A stretch of 64,000 bases of DNA from Proteles cristata cristata (Eukaryota; Chordata; Mammalia; Carnivora; Hyaenidae), in contig JAESUZ010000455.1 in assembly GCA_017311185.1 (NCBI GenBank), forward strand, positions 620,001-684,000. Direction: 5' to 3'. The notes beneath the pieces are model-generated. The model made no database searches. It saw only the letters and a list, made by a program, of their open reading frames with translations, and had not been told where the DNA came from. Positions 59,095 through 64,000 of the stretch are shown piece by piece (the stretch's first letter is position 1; each line of letters opens with the position of its first letter). Both the position numbers and the translations under genes were made by a program.

Positions 59095-59528
59095 ATTTTT
59101 TAATGTTTATTTATTTATTTTTTTAAAAATGTTTCATTTATTTCTGAGAGAGAGAGAGGCAGCGTGAGCAGGGGAGGATCAGAGAGAGGGGGAGACACAG
59201 AATCTGAAACAGGCTCCAGGCTCTGAGCTGTCAGCAGAGAGCCCGATGCGGGGCTCGAACCCACGAACCGTGAGATCAAGACCTGAGCCAAAGTTGGACA
59301 CTTAACCCACTGAGCCAGCCAGGAGCCCCTTTAATGTTTATTTATTTGTTTTGAGTGAGAAAGAGAGAGCGTGCACATGAGCAGGAGAGGTACAGAGAGA
59401 GAAGGATACAGAGAATACCAAGCAGGCTCCACACTGACTATGTGGATCTTGACATAGGGCTGGAACCCACGAACCATGATATCCTGACCTGAGCCAAAAT
59501 CAAACTGACTGAGCCACTCAGGTGCCCC
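59095..59528 (-). mobile_element. feline CAN-SINE, split in its tail
   Basis: The tail at 59095-59116 and the body at 59348-59528 (head gagccactcaggtgcccc) belong to one copy. It is interrupted by the SINE at 59117-59329. Confidence 0.85.
59117..59329 (-). mobile_element. feline CAN-SINE inserted in another SINE's tail
   Basis: Full copy with cagcgtgagcaggggaggat, gatgcggggctcgaaccca and head gccagccaggagcccc. TSD tttaatgtttatttattt at 59099-59116 and 59330-59347 is the host SINE's own tail. Confidence 0.92.
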
Positions 59529-60072
59529 TGACTTTTTCATTATAGCCATTCTAATAGGTGTACTGTGGTAACTTATTGTAGTTTTAACTTAAAGTTTTCT
59601 AGTGACTAATAATGTTGAGCACCTTTTTATACCCAGTCTTCTGCTCACATTTTGGTTTTGTTCCTTGTCTTCTTTGGAATGAGTTGTAATATTACATTTT
59701 ATAGATTTCCAGTCTCTTAAAATGTATTGAAACTTGTTTTGTGGGTCAGCATACAGTTGATCCTGGAGACTTTTCAATTATTTTAAAAGAATGTGTATTA
59801 TACAATTTGGAGACAGATGTTCTGTAAGTGTCAATTAGATCAAGTTGTCTGATTGCATTGCCCAAGGCGCCTATATTTTTGTCTCGTGTTCTGTCGAGTC
59901 ATTCTGTTAATTCCAGGGAGGTCTAACTTTGATCATTGTGTTGTACATTTCTCTTTACATTTCTGTTAAGTGTTTTCATGTAGTTTGGTGCTATATTGTT
60001 AGATGTTTCTACATTCTTACGTGGTTATATATTCCTGATGTATTAGTCATTTTATCATTAAAAATTATCTCT

Positions 60073-60288
60073 CTATTGTGTGTCTGGATGGTTCAGTGGG
60101 TTAAGTGCCTGGCTGTTGATTTCGGCTCAGGTCATCATCTCGTAGTTTGTGGGTTCAAGTCCCATGTTGATGTCTGTGCTGACAGCTCGGAGCTCACTTG
60201 GCGATTCTGTCTCCCTCTTTCTCTTCCCCTCCTCTCTTGCTCGCCACCCTTCTCTCAAAATAAATACACATTTCTTAATTAAAAAAAT
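60073..60288 (+). mobile_element. feline CAN-SINE inside the old L1
   Basis: Head gtgtctggatggttcagtgg, core ttcggctcaggtcatcatct, CT block, A-rich tail. Flanks aattatctct / aataatgtct look like diverged TSDs. Confidence 0.9.
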
Positions 60289-60330
60289 GAAAATAATGTC
60301 TGTTTTCCTGCAGTGCTGATTCTTGTCTTA

Positions 60331-60790
60331 AGATGCATTTTATTTCTCCATAGAACGTTTGAATACAGGGGACACTCTCTGGGTTCAACGTTCCATGGAG
60401 GGAGTGAGAACTGCAGGTTGGAGGGGCTCTAGCAGACGTCATATCCAGCTTCTCTGTCTTCCATTCTCATGGGATGATTTCCAATGCTTCAAAGTGTTCA
60501 ATACAAACGAATGTCTCTAAGAGATCATTAAATATGTTAACTGAATATGTAGCTGTTAGTTACTACCACGCCTGTAAGAATCATCTTTGCGAAGATTCTA
60601 GAGAGCCTGAGACCCTACAGCAGCATAAGAGATAAAGCTTCTGAGCATGGATGACACCTGTTCAGTGAGAGCCTGCCGGGTCCAGAGGGGAATGTCTCTG
60701 GTGAAATGATCAGTTAAACTCTCCACATTCAGATCCTTCTTCTTGGGAATATATCAGAGATTTTGGAATAAGGAAAGAGAGCAACTACCG
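60331..60790. other. unique DNA, nothing recognised
   Basis: No repeat or exon recognised. Confidence 0.3.
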
Positions 60791-60794
60791 TTAG

Positions 60795-60915
60795 TTGAAC
60801 GATGGGTCTGTGCCAGGTAATTTGCAGATGTTTTTTCCATCCTTTCCATGACCCTCAGAGGTAGGTGAATTTCCTATGCTTTTCTCCAAAAGGAAACTAA
60901 AGTTCTGATAGATTA
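60795..60915 (-). mobile_element. MIR fragment
   Basis: gtgccaggtaatttgcagat, tccatgaccctcagaggtag and ccaaaaggaaactaaagttc match a minus-strand MIR. Confidence 0.6.
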
Positions 60916-60990
60916 TATAATATTTTTTAAATTCTGTAGTAAAGAGGAGAAAATATCCAGACATTTATTTGTCTTTACAATATGTACTTC

Positions 60991-61112
60991 CCCACAAGTG
61001 CCCTCCTCCATGACCATCACCTCCTTTCCCCTCACTTGTGGGGATGAGCACTGAGTGTTATATGGAAGCCAACTTCACAAAAAAACTATTAAAAAAACAG
61101 ACATTAAAAAAA
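60991..61112 (+). mobile_element. 122-bp twin-primed L1 insertion
   Basis: The left arm (about 60991-61032) is L1 3' UTR in reverse (cccacaagtgccctcctcca). The right arm (about 61033-61112) is the L1 3' end forward (cacttgtggggatgagcact), ending in an A-rich tail. TSD acaatatgtacttc at 60977-60990 and 61113-61126 is perfect. The two arms share the 10-mer cacttgtggg in opposite orientation. Confidence 0.92.
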
Positions 61113-61329
61113 ACAATATGTACTTCACTTTTTGGTATACTGCACATATGCCCAGACCAAGTGTTTGCTTAGAATTCAACCGACACTGAAGAATAATCTA
61201 CCATTTACTAAAGGGTCAACTCACGGACACACGTGTACACAGGCTCACTCCTACACGCTTACCAAAGCACCAACATAACCTACATCGGGATTTGGCATTT
61301 GCTTTAATCTCTTCTCACTGGTCAGTTTG

Positions 61330-62185
61330 TCTGACCGTTGACCAATTGCTTTGGGATATCTTTCCTCTGAGATCACAGCTTATTCAGGAACAAGTTCACC
61401 ATATGCCCAAAAAGGTTGTCTCCCGCTATTCTCCATCTGGTACGTGGTGCCCTTGTATTTAGTTACGCAGATCAGAAAGCTTGCAGTGATCCTTGACTCA
61501 CCCACCATGTCCAGTGACCCAATCACCAGATACTCTCAGCTTTATCACCTGAATACTTCAGTCTGTGCGCCTCTGTTCATCGTCACTGCCACTACCAAGT
61601 CCAAACAGTAACTGAGTCTTGCCGAGATTACAGCATCACCGCGCGGTACCCCCCAAACTCTCTGACCCCATTAAGATTTCTCTTATTCTTTGAAGTAAAA
61701 ATGGCTTCCTCTAAATGCCAGTCAGACCAGGCCAGCTGACCACCAACACCCGCTCCCCACACGTCCAGGTCAAAGCCTTTGTGATGCCTTTCATGGCTTT
61801 GAGAACTGCTCCCTTTCCACCCTTCCCTGTGGTTCCTCACCACCCTGTTCGCCTCTGCTCTCCAGGCACAATGCCTATGTTGTGCTGCTAACATTTTCCA
61901 GGATCCTCTTTCCAAATGGCCTCGGTGTCTGGCATGATTTCTGGTATTAAACACACCTTGGTCTCATTTCAGAAGCCTCACTGACCATCTTCCCTCACCC
62001 TTCAGACCCCCACACAGAGCACTTAACCTGCTTAGTACTTCTACATTCATCAACGTGATTACAGACTTAGTTCTATATTTTCCACAAGATTGTACATTCT
62101 GACTATTGAGGAAATGTATTCCCTACTGTTCTGTAATGTGCTCTCAGGGGCTGATATGTAATAATAGTATGTGCTCAATAAAATG
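61330..62185 (+). mobile_element. long LINE L2 3' fragment
   Basis: L2 blocks in order: tgcagtgatccttgactcac, cccaatcaccagatactctc, ccaggtcaaagcctttgtga, agaagcctcactgaccatct, cacttaacctgcttagtact and the end tatgtgctcaataaaatg. An 86-codon open frame at its start is residual L2, not a gene. Confidence 0.85.
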
Positions 62186-62329
62186 TCAAGAAATAAGCAA
62201 ACTAAGAAAGAGAGAGGTGATTTTCTTTAAAAAATATGATAAAGAGCAAAGAGGAGACCAAAAAATACAAACAGAAAGAAAAATCTTAACATTCTGCCTG
62301 CCTCTTATTTGGATACTCTAATTCATTCT

Positions 62330-62546
62330 TTTTTTTTTTTTTTTAAATATTTTTAATTATTTCTGAAAGACAGAGACAGTGTGAACAGGGGAGGGTCAGA
62401 GGGAGAGGGAGACACAGAATCTGAAACAGGCTCCAGGCTCTGAGCTGGCAGTCAGCACAGAGCCCGACGCGGCTCGAGCCACGAACTGTGAGATCATGAC
62501 CTGAGCCGAAGTCGGACGCTTAACCGACTGAGCCACCCAGGCGCCC
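62330..62546 (-). mobile_element. feline CAN-SINE, first of a tandem pair
   Basis: Minus-strand copy with gtgtgaacaggggagggtca, the variant ctgagctggcagtcagcac and head gagccacccaggcgccc. Flanked by tactctaattcattct (62314-62329) and tactctattcattct (62547-62561). Confidence 0.96.
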
Positions 62547-62561
62547 TACTCTATTCATTCT

Positions 62562-62776
62562 TTTTCTTTTCTTTTTTTATTTATTTCTAGGAGAGAGAGA
62601 GAGACAGCATGAGCAGGGGAGGGTCAGAGAGAGAGGGAGTCACAGACTGAAACAGGCTCCAGGCTCTGAGCTGGCAGTCAGCACAGAGCCCGACGCGGGG
62701 CTCGAACCCACGAACCGCGAGATCATGACCCAAGCGAAAGTCGGACGCTTACCCGACTAAGCCACCCGGGCGCCCC
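62562..62776 (-). mobile_element. feline CAN-SINE, second of a tandem pair
   Basis: Minus-strand copy with gcatgagcaggggagggtca, the same ctggcagtcagcac variant, agcgaaagtcggacgctta and head gccacccgggcgcccc. Flanked by tactctattcattct (62547-62561) and tactctcttcattc (62777-62790). Confidence 0.96.
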
Positions 62777-62943
62777 TACTCTCTTCATTCCTAGTATGCT
62801 GGCATTTTTCTTCCTTTCACACGGCTCTATGCACAAGCCGGTGTAAAGCTTGGCATGCCTTTGGATGAAGGTAGATGGGAAATGCTCAAAGAAGAGCCGA
62901 TTACACTGTCTATAGTTACAAGCCACGCCCCCCGTAACTGGCT

Positions 62944-62957
62944 GTTGCTAAGCAAAC
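62944..62957 (+). promoter_or_regulatory. RFX X-box motif
   Basis: gttgctaagcaaac fits the imperfect inverted-repeat X-box (GTNRCC, short spacer, RGYAAC), with T for the last C of the left half and one extra A in the right half. It sits at the upstream edge of the CpG island. RFX factors commonly drive ciliary and some immune genes from such promoter sites. Confidence 0.6.
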
Positions 62958-63384
62958 GTGTGCCTGCTAGAGGTGGGACTTCCCACCGCACGGCCCGCCT
63001 GCCGCCCGCGTTTCAGAGCCTCCGTCCCCGCCCCTTTCCGCAGAGCCGGGCACCTAGGCTCGCGGCGGGCGGAGAGCGACCCAAAACTGAGGGTTCGGGG
63101 CCGACCTCCCCGCGCGCCGTACCCCCACCCCTGGTGCAGACAGGACCGTCTACCCACCTGCTTCCCAGGCCAGTTACAGCGACCTCGCTCTCACCTGCTG
63201 ACCTGCGGCCCCGGGGCGCCTGCAACGCAGGAGACCGGTGGGCCGTGGGTCGCGGGGTCCCATGAGGGGTCGGGGGGGGGTCACCTCCTGAAGCCCGGCA
63301 GGGGGAGCGGTGGGAGGGCCTGGTGAGACCGATGCTTTTACATCTTAACGGCTCCTTTTGCTTCTTCCCACATTTCCTTTGCAG

Positions 63385-63508
63385 AAGGAAACCGCTTCCC
63401 CAAACGTCTCTCCTCCCAGACCAACGCTGGAGGAAAGGAAAGGCCCTGGGTCGGGCCCGCGCCCCGCGAGCCGGCGGACGCCGTCGGACGCACGCGAGAA
63501 AGGCCCTC
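63385..63508 (+). other. candidate exon in the CpG island
   Basis: Preceded by a strong acceptor (cccacatttcctttgcag after a long pyrimidine run) and followed by a strong donor (ccctc|gtgagt). Length 124 bp. The preceding donor-like ctg|gtgaga at 63323 would leave an intron of only 62 bp, near the lower limit, so the first exon may use another donor. Coding status is unknown; it may be 5' UTR. Confidence 0.4.
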
Positions 63509-63948
63509 GTGAGTCGCAGCGACCGCCCTGACGGTTTAAATGAAGCTTCGGTGTAGAAGAAACGCGCCGAAGGAGACCCAGTCGCGGCCTTTCCCGACTT
63601 AAAGGAGCCGAGTTACAGGCTCTCGGCTGGAGTCACTGGTGGCGACGCAGGGAGGCGCTGCCACGTGGGAGCCCTTCTGGGCGCCTGCGGGGGGCGCGGG
63701 GCGCAGGCACGCGTCCACGCTGGCCGCTCCCCGCGCGTCGGGCCCGCGAGCCAGGCGGACACCGGAGTGTGAGGCGGGGCGGCGGCGCACCCGGAGTTCG
63801 TGCTCAAGCGCAGATGCCGCGTCCGGACGTCTGGCACGTGGCCTGCGAGTTACTACGTTTCCAGTAAGTTCTGATCTGGTGTTGACGGTGCTGGTCGGCC
63901 GACAGCTCCCTCGTTGAGTCGCAGGCATCTAAAATATCACACAGGTTT

Positions 63949-64000
63949 GGGGCGCCTGGGTGGCTTAGTCGGTTAGGCGTCCGACTTTCGCTTGGGTCAT
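63949..64000 (+). mobile_element. feline CAN-SINE, cut by the window edge
   Basis: Head ggggcgcctgggtggcttag followed by ctttcgcttgggtcat. The rest lies beyond the window. It carries the same ctttcgctt variant as the youngest copies. Confidence 0.95.

Larger units (their letters stand above)
58440..60330 (-). mobile_element. old L1 (ORF2 region) split by five SINEs
   Basis: Minus-strand L1 text: gttgattccaaagtggctta and aacacttggtattgtctgga (to about 58750), then tcattatagccattctaata and taataatgttgagcaccttt (59530 on), then aagtgtcaattagatcaagt and ttatcattaaaaattatctc (to 60072). It resumes after the last SINE. Order and orientation agree, so this is one old L1 carrying later insertions. 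Confidence 0.85.
62920..63860 (+). promoter_or_regulatory. CpG island, probable gene promoter
   Basis: Dense CpG and GC-rich sequence with GC/KLF-box words (agccacgccccccg, gtccccgcccctttccgc), an RFX-type X-box and no TATA box. The island is bounded on both sides by SINEs. The + strand carries splice-like sites (donor gtgaga at 63323, acceptor at 63384, donor gtgagt at 63509), favouring transcription to the right. A bidirectional promoter is equally possible. The gene is not identified. Confidence 0.7.

Noticed and set aside
5936..64000. tRNA-like heads with A/B-box-like sequence in about 34 places
   Set aside because: These are tRNA-Lys-derived SINE heads, not functional tRNA genes: no full cloverleaf, and each is fused to a CT block and A-rich tail.

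Overview
This window looks like chromosomal DNA of a carnivore, most likely a cat-family (felid/feliform) genome. The main evidence is about 34 copies of a tRNA-Lys-related CAN-SINE of the feline type. Each has a head reading like ggcgcctgggtggctcagt, a middle like aggtcatgatctc, a CT-rich block and an A-rich tail, and most are flanked by recognisable target-site duplications (TSDs). Mixed in are older mammalian repeats (MIR, L2, old L1, MER5-type hAT, MaLR-like LTR) and many microsatellites. There are no bacterial features, operons or CRISPR arrays. I found no complete protein-coding gene: the open frames are short, mostly cross repeats or microsatellites, and show no family I recognise except decayed L1 ORF2 pieces.

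Layout. 1-5.9 kb: no young SINEs, a decayed L1 ORF2 piece, an LTR remnant and a CA repeat. 5.9-18.5 kb: ten SINEs, including an ancient MIR split by two of them, plus GGAA, TA/CA and CTTTC repeats. 18.5-33.9 kb: only one young SINE in about 15 kb, with two CpG-rich islands (about 27.25-27.66 and 32.13-32.77 kb), a strong G-quadruplex motif and a CpG-retaining stretch near 29 kb that may be conserved regulatory DNA. A 5'-inverted L1 insertion with an intact TSD lies at 31.2-32.1 kb. 33.9-57 kb: SINE-rich intergenic or intronic DNA with a perfect 115-bp tandem duplication (38.2 kb), a 150-bp pure purine tract (43.0 kb), a long CT tract (45.1 kb), a Tigger-like DNA transposon relic (50.3 kb) and an LTR split by a young SINE (53.2 kb). 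58.4-60.3 kb: an old minus-strand L1 holding a nest of SINEs. 61.0 kb: a tiny second 5'-inverted L1. 61.3-62.2 kb: a long L2 fragment.

The best candidate for gene function is the right edge (about 62.92-63.9 kb). This is a dense CpG island with a near-consensus RFX X-box and paired splice signals on the + strand, suggesting the promoter and first exon(s) of a gene, possibly cilia-related, that continues past the window. Everything else reads as gene-poor DNA shaped by retrotransposition. I saw no convincing novel biological system. The most useful leads are the two twin-primed L1 insertions, the perfect 115-bp duplication, the SINE-poor CpG-island block and the edge promoter. All repeat family names come from pattern recognition, not from a database search.
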